Both the position numbers and the translations under genes were made by a program. Below are positions 1 through 7,874 of a stretch of 43,417 bases of DNA, in pieces (positions within the stretch are counted from its first letter, which is position 1; each line of letters begins with the position of its first letter). Origin of the DNA: Leptofilum sp050292445 (GTDB lineage: Bacteria > Chloroflexota > Anaerolineae > Promineifilales > Promineifilaceae); assembly GCA_050292445.1 (NCBI GenBank), contig JBNKLQ010000008.1, forward strand, positions 1 to 43,417, in the 5' to 3' direction. The notes beneath the pieces are model-generated. The model made no database searches and was not told the origin of the DNA. It was given only the letters and a program-made list of their open reading frames with translations.

Positions 1-708
1 GGTATCGAGCTGCTCGATTTGGCTGCTGCTGAGTTGCAAACCCATTGTTTGTTGCAAAAATTGGGCGGCTTCATCGGGCGTAAAGCGCAAATCGCGGCTG
101 CCAATCCAGTTAAGCGCATCTTGGGCGCGCAGCAGGGCCAGCGGCAGGGGCGGTTCGCTGCGGCTGGTGATGATGAGGTGCAGCTGCACCGGCATGTTTT
201 GCAAAATGAAGGTGACGGCTTCATGCACGGCTGGGGCGGTGATCAAATGGTAATCGTCAAGGACGATAACGGCCGTTTCCTCCCCCAGCGCTAAATCATT
301 TAGCAGGGCAGTGAGAATGGCTTCGGTGTCGTTGTAGCGGTAGGTGGAGGTGAGCCGGGCCAGGGCCGCCTCGCCAATTTCTTCACGGACGGTGCCGATG
401 GCGGCAAAGAGGTAAGCCAGGAAGCGGGCTTCATCGTTGTCGTTGGTGTCCAGCGACAGCCAGGCAACGGGCCGCTCCATTTGGGCAATCCATTGGCTGG
501 TCAGGGTGGTTTTGCCGTAGCCCGCCGGGCCAGTGATGAGGGTGAGCTTGGGTTGGATGGTGCCTTCGGGAGAAACGGCCGTATTCAATCGATCCAGCAA
601 ACGCGGCCGCACGACGGGATTGGTTCGTAGTCGCGGCAGGGTGAGCTTGGTTTGCAGCAACGGCCGTTTGGGAGATTCAATTTCAGTTTTAAGGTTCGCC
701 TGTTCCAT
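1..708 (-). CDS. LAL/MalT-type LuxR-family transcriptional regulator, N-terminal part (cut by window edge)
   Basis: The reading frame is open from an ATG at 708 to the left edge, giving 236 residues. It shows the STAND-type NTPase head of large LAL (MalT-like) regulators. A lead-in around residues 16-40 (LLQTKLTLPRLRTNPVVRPR) is typical of the family. Walker A is GPAGYGKT at 60-67 and Walker B is VIVLDD at 147-152. A TSRSEPPLPL segment follows at 181-190, a hallmark of this family. The missing C-terminal part would be expected to hold TPR-like repeats and a LuxR helix-turn-helix, which cannot be seen here. Such proteins are ATP- and inducer-dependent activators; the inducer is unknown. A TATAAT box lies only six bases upstream of the ATG with no room for a Shine-Dalgarno, so the mRNA is probably leaderless. 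Confidence 0.88.
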   Translation of the reverse strand, partial: MEQANLKTEIESPKRPLLQTKLTLPRLRTNPVVRPRLLDRLNTAVSPEGTIQPKLTLITGPAGYGKTTLTSQWIAQMERPVAWLSLDTNDNDEARFLAYLFAAIGTVREEIGEAALARLTSTYRYNDTEAILTALLNDLALGEETAVIVLDDYHLITAPAVHEAVTFILQNMPVQLHLIITSRSEPPLPLALLRAQDALNWIGSRDLRFTPDEAAQFLQQTMGLQLSSSQIEQLDT

Positions 709-714
709 GGCGGT

Positions 715-720
715 ATTATA
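715..720 (-). promoter_or_regulatory. Probable -10 box of the LAL regulator gene
   Basis: Read on the minus strand this is a perfect TATAAT. Its downstream end is six bases from the ATG at 708, so transcription would start at or next to the start codon. No good -35 was found, so the call rests on the -10 and its placement. Confidence 0.5.
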
Positions 721-765
721 CACCAGTTGTTGTTGGGGGAGTTTTGCTCAGAGAGTGAAGTGAAA

Positions 766-861
766 AGTAAAAAGTGAGAAGTGACAAGTTGCATGTAGTC
801 TTCTTAACTACTTGCAACCCGCTTCTAACTGCTTACTGACCTACTGAATACCGACCTACTG
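766..861. repeat. Degenerate short-period repeats and hairpin between pcm and the LAL gene
   Basis: This intergenic stretch is built from drifting 7-8 base units of the AAGTGA(A/G) type (about 766-785) and the CTTACTGA/CCTACTGA type (about 828-861). Between them is a hairpin with arms at 789-799 and 807-817 (10 of 11 pairs, 7-base loop). It resembles in style the short tandemly repeated sequences of some bacterial intergenic regions. No ORF or RNA gene is evident. The hairpin could also end pcm transcription, although no U-run follows. Confidence 0.55.
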
Positions 862-1512
862 CTCCCTTTTCTGCCAGCCTTCGCTGCCGATAAGGGGGAC
901 AAAGCGAACGGGGGTGAGGGTTTTGTGACCATATTGACCGTTGGGCTTGCGCCAGACGAGTTGGAGTCTTTGCTTTTTTCGTGAACCGACGGGCATGATG
1001 AGACGGCCGTTTCCTCCCAACTGATCCCGCAGCGAAATGGGCACTTTCGGTCCTGCCGCCGCCACCACAATAGCGTCATAGGGTGCCGCTGTTGGCCAGC
1101 CCAGCGTGCCATCCCCCATATGCACTGCAATATTTTCATAGCAAAGCTGATTGAGCCGCGTTTTGGCGTAATCTACCAACTCCTCCTTCCGTTCAACGGT
1201 GTGGACTTGTTGCACAATCTGGGCCAAAACGGCCGCTGCGTAGCCAGAGCCAGTGCCAATTTCCAGCACGTTAAAATGTGGCTGCAATTTCAGGGCAGAA
1301 AGCATGAGGGCGACCACATACGGCTGGGAAATGGTTTGTTTGGCGGGCAGCGGCAGTGCGCCATTGTAGTAAGCGTGCTCCAGATGGGATTCGGGCACAA
1401 AATATTCGCGGGGAACGGTGTTCATAGCTTGCAGAACGGCCGTATCTCGAATACCCCGTTTCCGTAAATCTGCCACCATTTCGGCACGCAGTGCTTCAAA
1501 ATCAAACATCAT
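856..1512 (-). CDS. pcm: Protein-L-isoaspartate O-methyltransferase
   Basis: The enzyme methylates L-isoaspartyl residues of aged proteins with S-adenosylmethionine, starting their repair in the cytoplasm. The product is 218 residues, normal for the family. The family's SQP signature appears as ISQP at 61-64, followed by the SAM-binding motif I, LEIGTGSG, at 83-90. A hydrophobic strand DAIVVAAAG and the C-terminal LIMPVG match motifs II and III. I chose the ATG at 1512 (the next codon, 1509, is also ATG). It overlaps the 3' end of the M20 peptidase gene by 11 bases and suggests translational coupling, whereas a longer reading to 1599 would overlap by almost 100 bases. The gene is the second of a two-gene minus-strand unit. 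Confidence 0.93.
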   Translation of the reverse strand: MMFDFEALRAEMVADLRKRGIRDTAVLQAMNTVPREYFVPESHLEHAYYNGALPLPAKQTISQPYVVALMLSALKLQPHFNVLEIGTGSGYAAAVLAQIVQQVHTVERKEELVDYAKTRLNQLCYENIAVHMGDGTLGWPTAAPYDAIVVAAAGPKVPISLRDQLGGNGRLIMPVGSRKKQRLQLVWRKPNGQYGHKTLTPVRFVPLIGSEGWQKREQ

Positions 1513-2833
1513 TGGTTTGCCCAAAGCGGGTGAGCAGCTGGAATATTGCTGCCGTGCCAAAGTCGAGCGCCTCTGCTGGAATGCGCTCATCTGCTGCATG
1601 AATGGTGGCGCTAAAGTTGAAGTCCGGCGGCAACTGCATCGGCAAGAAGCCGTAGGTTTGGATGCCTAGTCGGGCAAAGTGGCGGGCATCGGTGACGGCG
1701 GGCAGCACCAGCGGGATCGGCACACCGTTGGGATCAGCCTGACGCAAAATGTTAGCCAGCGTCTCAAACAAGGCCATATTGGCCGCCGGTGGACCTGGAT
1801 CATGGGCGAACATCTTGATTTCTACTTCGCCCCCCAGCAAATCGCGCAGTTCGTTGATGAGGTCTTGAGGTTGGTAGCCAGGTAGAAGACGGCCGTCCAA
1901 CTGCAAGCTAATCTCACTGGGAATCACGTTGATCTTATGGCCGCCCTGCACAATGGTTGGGCTGACGGTGTGGCGCAGCAAGGCGTCAAATTGCTGCCGC
2001 ATGCTGCCCATCAATTTGAGCGTGGTGTTGGCCAGCCGGGGATTGAGCACCTGGCGCAATATCAGGCTGGTAGGGAAGGGAACATTGGCGGCGATGGCGC
2101 GGTACATGGCTCGGACCTCAGGCGTTATGTGTACCGGCAGGCGCGTTTGGTCCAGCTTGGTGAGAATTTGACCTAGCTTGGCCATCGCCCCGCCTTGAAT
2201 CGGGCTGGAGCCATGCCCGCCAGGACCGCGCACGGTCAGTTCCAGGGAGCAAATCTGTTTTTCGGCCACCATGATCGGGTAGAAGGTTTGCCCTGCCAGC
2301 TGCATGGTGAAGCCGCCAAACTCGCCAATGGCAAACTGGACGCCTTCAAACTGCTCGGGATGCTCTTCCACCAAAAAGCGAGCACCCATCTCGCCGCCAA
2401 CCTCTTCGTCGCTCAAAATAGTGAGGATGAGGTCGCCGGGTGGGGTGATGCCTTCCATCTGCATCTTTAGGAAAGCAGCGACCATCATGGCTACACCGCC
2501 TTTCATGTCCAGCGCGCCGCGCCCCCAAATCATGCCGTCGATCAGCTCACCAGCAAACGGGTCCTGCTGCCACTCCTGGTCTTCGGTAGTGACGACATCG
2601 ACATGGCCTTGCATGAGCAGAGGCGGGGCGGTGCCATTTCCGGGCAGGCGGGCAATGAGATTCGGCCGTTTTTCGTCTTTGGCCAGAATGGTGGTTTCAA
2701 CGCCGGCAGCTTGCAGCAGTTCATTGATGTACTGTACGCAGGCCAGTTCATGCCCTGGCGGGTTGGTTGTGTTGAAGCGGATGAGTTGTTGCAGCAGTTC
2801 GGACGGCCGTTTGTAAATCGAGGGGTCAGACAT
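1502..2833 (-). CDS. M20 family metallopeptidase (ArgE/DapE/ACY1/CPG2 type)
   Basis: This 443-residue protein has the signatures of the two-zinc M20 family. These are the metal-binding HVDVV at 77-81, GRGALDMKGG at 104-113 with a metal-bridging Asp109, and the catalytic/metal acidic pair in SDEEVGGE at 141-148. A dimerisation-domain His is likely in the GPGGHGSSP segment, and a C-terminal metal His in ARHFARLG. Family members hydrolyse N-acyl amino acids or dipeptides; the sequence does not fix the substrate, so no symbol is given. The start at 2833 has AGGAAG seven bases upstream. The gene overlaps pcm at its 3' end. Cytoplasmic; no signal peptide is seen. Confidence 0.9.
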   Translation of the reverse strand: MSDPSIYKRPSELLQQLIRFNTTNPPGHELACVQYINELLQAAGVETTILAKDEKRPNLIARLPGNGTAPPLLMQGHVDVVTTEDQEWQQDPFAGELIDGMIWGRGALDMKGGVAMMVAAFLKMQMEGITPPGDLILTILSDEEVGGEMGARFLVEEHPEQFEGVQFAIGEFGGFTMQLAGQTFYPIMVAEKQICSLELTVRGPGGHGSSPIQGGAMAKLGQILTKLDQTRLPVHITPEVRAMYRAIAANVPFPTSLILRQVLNPRLANTTLKLMGSMRQQFDALLRHTVSPTIVQGGHKINVIPSEISLQLDGRLLPGYQPQDLINELRDLLGGEVEIKMFAHDPGPPAANMALFETLANILRQADPNGVPIPLVLPAVTDARHFARLGIQTYGFLPMQLPPDFNFSATIHAADERIPAEALDFGTAAIFQLLTRFGQTNDV

Positions 2834-2953
2834 TTTTTTCTTCCTGAAATAGGTTTCTTGGTTGGCATCAATTTTGGGAAAATTATAGCAGATTTCTGCT
2901 CAAGAACGGGCCAGTTGGGCAGTAGGTATTTTAACGTATGGCAGGATTGGCTC

Positions 2954-2982
2954 TTGACAAACTAATTAAATTAGTTTATATA
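2954..2982 (+). promoter_or_regulatory. Strong sigma-70 type promoter of the MBL-TetR-DUF2568 operon
   Basis: A perfect -35 (TTGACA, 2954-2959) and TATATA (2977-2982) are separated by exactly 17 bases. The ATG of the MBL gene follows at 3025, with AGGAG at 3013-3017. The spacer and -10 are covered by two palindromes, which fits repression by a local regulator. Confidence 0.8.
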
Positions 2983-2996
2983 CTAACTATATTAGT
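2961..2996. promoter_or_regulatory. Two tandem palindromic operators, probably for the adjacent TetR regulator
   Basis: Site 1 (2961-2975) is ACTAAT-TAA-ATTAGT, a perfect inverted repeat inside the promoter spacer. Site 2 (2982-2996) is ACTAAC-TAT-ATTAGT, with one mismatch, starting at the last base of the -10. Their centres are 21 bases apart, two helical turns, so both sites face the same side of the DNA. This is a classic arrangement for cooperative TetR-family autorepression. Assignment to the TetR encoded two genes on is inference from position. Confidence 0.72.
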
Positions 2997-3024
2997 TTAA
3001 CTGTTAAATTTTAGGAGAACCGAA

Positions 3025-3741
3025 ATGAAACTAACCCAACACGGAAAAAATATGTGGCAGGTCACTCGCTTTGCCTTCTTTAACAACTATCTGGTGCGTG
3101 AAGAAGATGGCCTGACCTTGATTGATGCCAACATGAGTGGCAGCCAGAAAGCGATAATGGCTGCGGCAGAAACAATCGGTTTGCCCATCACCCGCATTAC
3201 ACTCACCCACGCCCACGGCGATCATGTCGGTTCGCTGGATGAGGTAGCAGCGCTGTTGCCAGAGGCGGAAGTGGCTTTTGCCCCGCGCACGGCCGAATTT
3301 CTGCAAGGCAACCTTGAACTGCAACCCGACGAGCCACAGGCAAAATTACGTGGCAGTTTTATGAAGCGGTCCACCAAGGCAACACGTCTGCTGGAACCAG
3401 GTGATATGCTGGGTTCTCTGCGCGTGATTGCCGCCCCAGGGCACACGCCAGACCAAATCGCCTTTTGGGACGAGCGAGATGGCACGTTAATTGCTGGAGA
3501 TGCTTTCCAGACGGCGGCGGGAACGGCCGTATCGGGCATCATGCGCTGGCTGTTTCCCTTCCCAGCGATGGCTACCTGGCACTTACCGACGGCGTTAGAA
3601 ACAGCGGTGACCCTGCGCAACTTAAACCCAACCCGGTTGGCTGTAGGGCACGGTCGCGTGTTAGAAAATCCGGTGAACCAGATGGAACTGGCGATTGAAG
3701 AAGCGGAGGCCAAGGTACATGTCCAAACGAAGATGGCTTAA
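3025..3741 (+). CDS. MBL-fold metallo-hydrolase
   Basis: This 238-residue cytoplasmic protein has the metallo-beta-lactamase-fold signature HAHGDH at 62-67. Further metal ligands are in APGHTPDQ (His), LIAGDAFQ (bridging Asp) and the C-terminal AVGHGRV (His). The set is complete for a two-metal hydrolase. The substrate cannot be read from the sequence; relatives include glyoxalase II-like, lactonase and thioesterase-like enzymes. It is the first gene of a three-gene operon driven by a strong promoter bearing two palindromic operators. That suggests induction by a compound sensed by the TetR protein, possibly the hydrolase substrate (inference). It overlaps the TetR gene by 23 bases. Confidence 0.88.
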   Translation: MKLTQHGKNMWQVTRFAFFNNYLVREEDGLTLIDANMSGSQKAIMAAAETIGLPITRITLTHAHGDHVGSLDEVAALLPEAEVAFAPRTAEFLQGNLELQPDEPQAKLRGSFMKRSTKATRLLEPGDMLGSLRVIAAPGHTPDQIAFWDERDGTLIAGDAFQTAAGTAVSGIMRWLFPFPAMATWHLPTALETAVTLRNLNPTRLAVGHGRVLENPVNQMELAIEEAEAKVHVQTKMA

Positions 3742-4279
3742 TCGGCAACTGGTCATTAAACGGGCGGCAGAGCTGGTGGATGAGGCGGGTGGCGTTACGG
3801 CCGTTAGCCTCACCACCCTGGCGCAGTCGCTGGAAATCCGCACGCCGTCGCTTTACAACCACGTCGCCAACCTGGAAGATTTGCAGAATGGTCTGACGGT
3901 GTACGGTGCCACGCTGCTGCTGGCCGACCTGCGGCAGGCGGCACAGGGACTGGTGGGGCAAGCGGCAATCATGGCTCTGGCCAACGCTTACCGCCAGTTT
4001 GCCCACGAGCATCCTGGCCTTTACCCACTGACGATTCGCGCCCCAGAGCCGGAGGAAACGGAGCTGGTGGCTCTGTCCCAGGAGCTGATTCAGCTTTTGC
4101 TGCTCATCATGAGTTCGCTGGGCTTGCAGGGGGATGATGCCATTCATGCCATTCGCGGGCTGCGGGCCATTTTGCACGGCTTCACCAGCCTGGAGGCGGC
4201 AGAGGGGTACAAAATGGCATTGGATCAGGAAGAAAGTTTTCGCCGCCTGGTTACGACTTATCTGGAAGGGCTTTTATAG
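3719..4279 (+). CDS. TetR-family transcriptional regulator (WHG-type C-terminal domain)
   Basis: This 186-residue protein has an N-terminal TetR helix-turn-helix (residues about 7-54; AGGVTAVSLTTLAQSLEIRTPSLYNHV split over helices 2-3) and a C-terminal ligand domain. The latter resembles the WHG subgroup, with GLYPLTIRAP and an IRGLRAILHGFTSLE segment. I chose the ATG at 3719 because GGAGG lies nine bases upstream at 3705-3709; a longer reading to 3695 lacks this. The gene overlaps the end of the MBL gene, which implies coupled translation. It most likely represses its own operon through the twin palindromes at 2961-2996. Confidence 0.9.
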   Translation: MSKRRWLNRQLVIKRAAELVDEAGGVTAVSLTTLAQSLEIRTPSLYNHVANLEDLQNGLTVYGATLLLADLRQAAQGLVGQAAIMALANAYRQFAHEHPGLYPLTIRAPEPEETELVALSQELIQLLLLIMSSLGLQGDDAIHAIRGLRAILHGFTSLEAAEGYKMALDQEESFRRLVTTYLEGLL

Positions 4280-4290
4280 AGGATAAATCA

Positions 4291-4626
4291 ATGGCAATTC
4301 TGCACGCGATCAATTTAGCCTTACGGTTTGTGTTGGAGCTGTGTTTGTTGGCAGCCCTGGGTTATTGGGGTTTTCAGCTGGACCAAAGTTTGCTACTGCG
4401 TATTGTGGCTGGAGTGGGTGCGCCACTGCTGGCGGCGACGGTTTGGGGCATGTTTGTCGCTCCCAAAGCGGCCAATCAGCTGGCTGATCCGGCGCGATTT
4501 GGCGTGGAATTGACGTTGTTTGCCTTGGGGGCGGGGGCGCTGTGGTTGGCGGAACGGCCGTCTCTCGGCGCAGCCCTTCTCGTCATCTATCTTATCAATC
4601 GCGGACTGTTGTGGTTGTCGGGATAA
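4291..4626 (+). CDS. Small membrane protein of the DUF2568 (YrdB-like) family
   Basis: The product is 111 residues with about four hydrophobic segments (roughly 10-28, 35-52, 70-86 and 91-109). Between them is a conserved-looking VWGMFVAPKAANQLADPAR loop containing the WGxFxAP motif of DUF2568/YrdB proteins. Its function is unknown in the family. It starts 12 bases after the TetR stop with AGAGGA upstream, so it belongs to the same operon. The pairing with a hydrolase and TetR suggests a stress or drug-response role, but nothing in the sequence proves it. Confidence 0.8.
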   Translation: MAILHAINLALRFVLELCLLAALGYWGFQLDQSLLLRIVAGVGAPLLAATVWGMFVAPKAANQLADPARFGVELTLFALGAGALWLAERPSLGAALLVIYLINRGLLWLSG

Positions 4627-4635
4627 GAGCTACCG

Positions 4636-4685
4636 CAGAAACGCAGTAGGGAAAATCTGCGCTAATCCGCGTCATCTGCGGCCAA
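4636..4685. repeat. Dispersed intergenic repeat, ATCTGCGG family (copy 1)
   Basis: The gap between the convergent DUF2568 and uvrB genes holds CGCAG/ATCTGCG units. The segment 4663-4685 matches, with two differences over 22 bases, the reverse complement of 6783-6804 upstream of uvrB. A related but more diverged stretch occurs at 7875-7960. No coding potential is seen. Confidence 0.65.
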
Positions 4686-4688
4686 TTT

Positions 4689-6767
4689 CTAATCCCCGTC
4701 GTAGCTAATGCCTGCTTCATCCAGGCGGCGCATCCGTTCCCATTCGGGGATGTCACCATCGGCTCCGGCTTCTTTGAGCACCATGATTTGTCGCAGCTCA
4801 ATGATCTGGTCGCGCAGCTGGGCCGCTTTCTCGAACTCTAGATTTTGGGCGGCCGTTTTCATCTGCTTTTCCAGCTCTTTGATCATCTGGTGCAGTTCCG
4901 CTTTGGGCAGATCGGCCGTGGTGGTGTAGGTCCCTTTCCCTTCAGCCAATGCCGCTTCTTCTTTGTAATGTTCCGAGATGTCGTCTGTCAGGTCGCGTAC
5001 CAGTTTACGGATGCTCTTGGGTTCGATGCCGTGGGCCTCGTTGTAGGCCTGCTGTCGTTCGCGCCGCTCGTTGGTTGTATCGATGGCCGCCTGCATGGAG
5101 CGGGTGATTTTGTCGGCATACATGATCACCTTGCCCTCCACATGGCGCGCTGCCCGGCCAATTGTCTGCGTCAGCGACGTTTCTGAGCGTAAGAACCCTT
5201 CCTTGTCGGCATCCAAAATGGCCACCAGGGAGACTTCGGGCAGATCCAGCCCTTCACGCAGCAAATTGATGCCCACAACCACATCAAAAACACCCATGCG
5301 CAGGTCACGCAAAATTTCGGTGCGCTCGATGGTGTGTACTTCGGAGTGCAAATAATGAACCTTGACGCCCATTTCCAGGAGATAGTCGCTTAAATCTTCG
5401 GCCATGCGCTTGGTGAGCGTGGTGACGAGCACCCGTTCGCCTCGTTCTGTGCGCTGGCGGATTTCGCCCAGCAGATCGTCCACCTGGCCTTTGGCGCTGC
5501 GGACTTCCACTTCGGGGTCCAAAACGCCAGTGGGGCGAATGACCTGATGTACGATCTGGTCTGAATGTTCCAATTCGTACGGGCCTGGTGTGGCGGTAGT
5601 GCAAATCACCTGGTTAATGCGCTGGTCAAATTCGTCAAAGTTTAGCGGGCGGTTGTCCAGCGCACTGGGCAGGCGGAAGCCGTAATCGACCAGCGTTTGC
5701 TTGCGGCTGCGATCCCCGGCGTACATGCCGCGCACCTGGGGAATGGTCATATGGCTTTCGTCCAGGATGAGCAGGTAGTTGGCGGGGAAATAATCCATCA
5801 GCGTCCAGGCTGGTTCGCCCTCCTGGCGCTGATCCAGGTGGCGGCTGTAATTTTCAATGCCGGAAGTGAAGCCGATTTCGCGCAGCATTTCCAGATCGTA
5901 GCTGGCGCGCTGCTCGATGCGTTGGGCTTCCAGCAGCATTTTGCGCTCTTTGAAGTAAGCGATGCGCTCCGTTAGCTCGGTTTCGATGTCGTTGATGGCC
6001 TGGGCCAGCTTGGCCTCATCGGTGACAAACTCACGGGCAGGGAAGATGTCGATCTTGGCCATGTCTAGCAGCAGTTCGCCGGTGAGGGCGTCAAATTCGC
6101 TGATGCGCTCAACTTCATCCCCCCAAAATTCAATGGAGTAAGCGGTCTCGGCGTAGGCGGGGAAGATTTGCAGCGTGTCGCCGCGCACGCGGAAGGTGCC
6201 GCGCCGTAGTTCCAAATCGTTGCGGTCGTACTGGATGGTGACTAGACTGCGCAGGAGGGTATCGCGCCGATAGCTTTTGCCGCGCTCAATCTCGACGGTG
6301 ACTTTGCCCCAGGCGTCTGGGCTGCCGATGCCGTAAATGCAGGAAACGGAAGCGACGATGATCACATCCTGGCGGCTCATGAGGTTGGCCATCGTTTGCA
6401 GGCGCAAACGGCCGATTTCATCATTAATTTGTGTCTCTTTTTCGATGAACAGGTCGTGGCGGGGGACGTATGCTTCTGGTTGGTAGTAATCGTAGTAGCT
6501 GACAAAGTAAGAAACGGCGTTCTTGGGGAAAAATTCGCGGAACTCGCTGTAGAGCTGGGCGGCCAGGGTTTTGTTATGAGCAATGACCAGGGTGGGCTTT
6601 TGCGTTTGCTGGATGACATTGGCCATGGTGAATGTCTTGCCGGTGCCGGTTGCGCCGAGGAGCGTCTGGAACTTGTCGCCGCGCGCCAGCCCTTCGACCA
6701 GCTTTTCGATGGCAACAGGTTGGTCCCCCATTGGGGCAAAATCAGATGCAATTTGGAACTTGGGCAT
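4689..6767 (-). CDS. uvrB: Excinuclease ABC subunit UvrB
   Basis: UvrB is the damage-verifying helicase-like subunit of nucleotide excision repair. It is loaded by UvrA and recruits UvrC to incise the damaged strand. The 692-residue product has full family length. Walker A is GATGTGKT at 38-45. The beta-hairpin that clamps DNA follows, with its YYDYYQPEAYVP segment at 91-102. Helicase motif II is DESH at 336-339, further helicase motifs include NLLREGLDLPE and QTIGRAARH, and a UVR domain (KELEKQMKTAAQNLEFEKAAQLRDQI in pieces) binds UvrC at the C-terminus. I chose the ATG at 6767 because GAGGAA lies just upstream; an ATG four codons earlier is possible. A LexA-like SOS box lies about 57 bases upstream. 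Confidence 0.98.
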   Translation of the reverse strand: MPKFQIASDFAPMGDQPVAIEKLVEGLARGDKFQTLLGATGTGKTFTMANVIQQTQKPTLVIAHNKTLAAQLYSEFREFFPKNAVSYFVSYYDYYQPEAYVPRHDLFIEKETQINDEIGRLRLQTMANLMSRQDVIIVASVSCIYGIGSPDAWGKVTVEIERGKSYRRDTLLRSLVTIQYDRNDLELRRGTFRVRGDTLQIFPAYAETAYSIEFWGDEVERISEFDALTGELLLDMAKIDIFPAREFVTDEAKLAQAINDIETELTERIAYFKERKMLLEAQRIEQRASYDLEMLREIGFTSGIENYSRHLDQRQEGEPAWTLMDYFPANYLLILDESHMTIPQVRGMYAGDRSRKQTLVDYGFRLPSALDNRPLNFDEFDQRINQVICTTATPGPYELEHSDQIVHQVIRPTGVLDPEVEVRSAKGQVDDLLGEIRQRTERGERVLVTTLTKRMAEDLSDYLLEMGVKVHYLHSEVHTIERTEILRDLRMGVFDVVVGINLLREGLDLPEVSLVAILDADKEGFLRSETSLTQTIGRAARHVEGKVIMYADKITRSMQAAIDTTNERRERQQAYNEAHGIEPKSIRKLVRDLTDDISEHYKEEAALAEGKGTYTTTADLPKAELHQMIKELEKQMKTAAQNLEFEKAAQLRDQIIELRQIMVLKEAGADGDIPEWERMRRLDEAGISYDGD

Positions 6768-6782
6768 AGGGTTCCTCATTTC

Positions 6783-6804
6783 TTGCCGCAGATTACGCGG
6801 ATTA
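6783..6804. repeat. Dispersed intergenic repeat, ATCTGCGG family (copy 2)
   Basis: It lies in the uvrB 5' region and is the near-perfect reverse complement of 4663-4684. The two copies therefore bracket uvrB in inverted orientation. It probably lies within the uvrB mRNA leader. Confidence 0.65.
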
Positions 6805-6823
6805 ATCGAATTGCTTCTTTATC

Positions 6824-6837
6824 AGAACGTAAGTTCG
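6824..6837 (-). promoter_or_regulatory. Probable LexA operator (SOS box) of uvrB
   Basis: On the uvrB strand this reads CGAACTTACGTTCT. It matches 12 of 14 positions of the LexA box CGAACRNRYGTTYG known from Bacillus and actinobacteria, with a perfect GAAC-N4-GTTC core. It lies 57 bases upstream of the uvrB ATG, and uvrB is a classic SOS gene. Assignment is inference from the motif match and the gene's identity. Confidence 0.75.
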
Positions 6838-6905
6838 TAATTCTACCACAAAAACCGTGGCAACAAGCGGTGTTTTGGTCTGAATTTAGGACAATGCTAA
6901 TTTGC

Positions 6906-7847
6906 CTATCGGGCCTCAATGCGCCAGCAGCGGTGAATTTTGTCGTTGCGGAAATCTTCGGGGATGGTTTGTGGGGTGATGTCGGTGGCGATGTAGGGGC
7001 GGGGAACGGCCGTTTCATCCAGCTTAAAGCCGCGTGAATTGGTGCTAAAAATGAGGCTACCATTTTTAGCCAGCCGTGCCAGGCAGGCCCGAATCAGTTC
7101 AGGATGATCCCGATCCACTGAAAATGAGCTGCGCGCCATTCGCTTGGAGTTGCTAAACGTGGGCGGATCACAAATGATGAGGTCGTAACTGCGCTTTTCT
7201 GCTGCTAGAAATTGCCAGCAATCCTGGGCGATGACGCGGTGCTGCTTGCCGGGGCGGAAGCCGTTATGCTGTAAGTTGCGGCTGGCCCAGTCGCAATAAT
7301 TTTTGCTCAGATCAACGGTGGTTGTTGATTTAGCCTGTCCAGCAGCAGCATAGACGCTGAATGAACCGGTGTAGGCAAACAAATTCAGCACGCGCTTCCC
7401 GGCGGCTTCATCCCGCACCATTGCTCGCGTAGGCCGATGGTCCAAAAAGAGGCCGGTGTCTAAATAATCGCTCAGATTGACCTCAAAAGTGAGTCCATGC
7501 TCAGTGACTCGCCGGGTGTGGCCTTGCTCGCCAAAGCGTTCGTACTGCTGCTGCAAACCGCGCTGCCGGGCGCGGGTTTTAACAAAAATTTGGCGGGGCG
7601 AGAGGTCAAGGGCTTGTTGAATTTGGTTGAGGGCATCCTGGTGCCAAACGGCCGTTTCCCCCTCATCATCATCTCGCCCCCGCGCATACAACCAGACCAC
7701 CGCCTCGCCATCGTACCAATCGACAATGAGTGGAAATTCGGGAATGTCTCGCTCGTAGAGACGGTAACAGCTAATATCGTGGCGTTTGGCCCATTTGCGC
7801 AGGTGGCGCATTCGTTTTTGCAGGCGGTTGGCTAACATTGTTTGCAT
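6906..7847 (-). CDS. rlmK: RlmK-like 23S rRNA (guanine-N7) methyltransferase, stand-alone
   Basis: The 313-residue product resembles the C-terminal (RlmK) half of E. coli RlmKL, which makes m7G2069 in 23S rRNA. It begins with ANRLQKRMRHLRKWAK and CYRLYERDIPEFP, the typical RlmK lead-in. It continues with a GLFLDHR segment and SAM motif I LNLFAYTGSFSVYA. The catalytic-region motif is DPPTFSNSKRM starting at Asp227, and it ends with IHRCWRIEAR. No N-terminal THUMP/RlmL half is present, so this is a single-activity version. The ATG at 7847 is preferred because upstream codons fall in a repeat-like region and lack family similarity. SAM dependence is certain; the exact modified base is inferred from similarity. 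Confidence 0.85.
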   Translation of the reverse strand: MQTMLANRLQKRMRHLRKWAKRHDISCYRLYERDIPEFPLIVDWYDGEAVVWLYARGRDDDEGETAVWHQDALNQIQQALDLSPRQIFVKTRARQRGLQQQYERFGEQGHTRRVTEHGLTFEVNLSDYLDTGLFLDHRPTRAMVRDEAAGKRVLNLFAYTGSFSVYAAAGQAKSTTTVDLSKNYCDWASRNLQHNGFRPGKQHRVIAQDCWQFLAAEKRSYDLIICDPPTFSNSKRMARSSFSVDRDHPELIRACLARLAKNGSLIFSTNSRGFKLDETAVPRPYIATDITPQTIPEDFRNDKIHRCWRIEAR

Positions 7848-7874
7848 TCGTGCTATTCTCTCCCTAATAAAACT

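Noticed and set aside
1513..1599. N-terminal extension of pcm to 1599
   Set aside because: It would overlap the M20 gene by nearly 100 bases and adds residues not typical of the family; the ATG at 1512 is coupled to the upstream stop.
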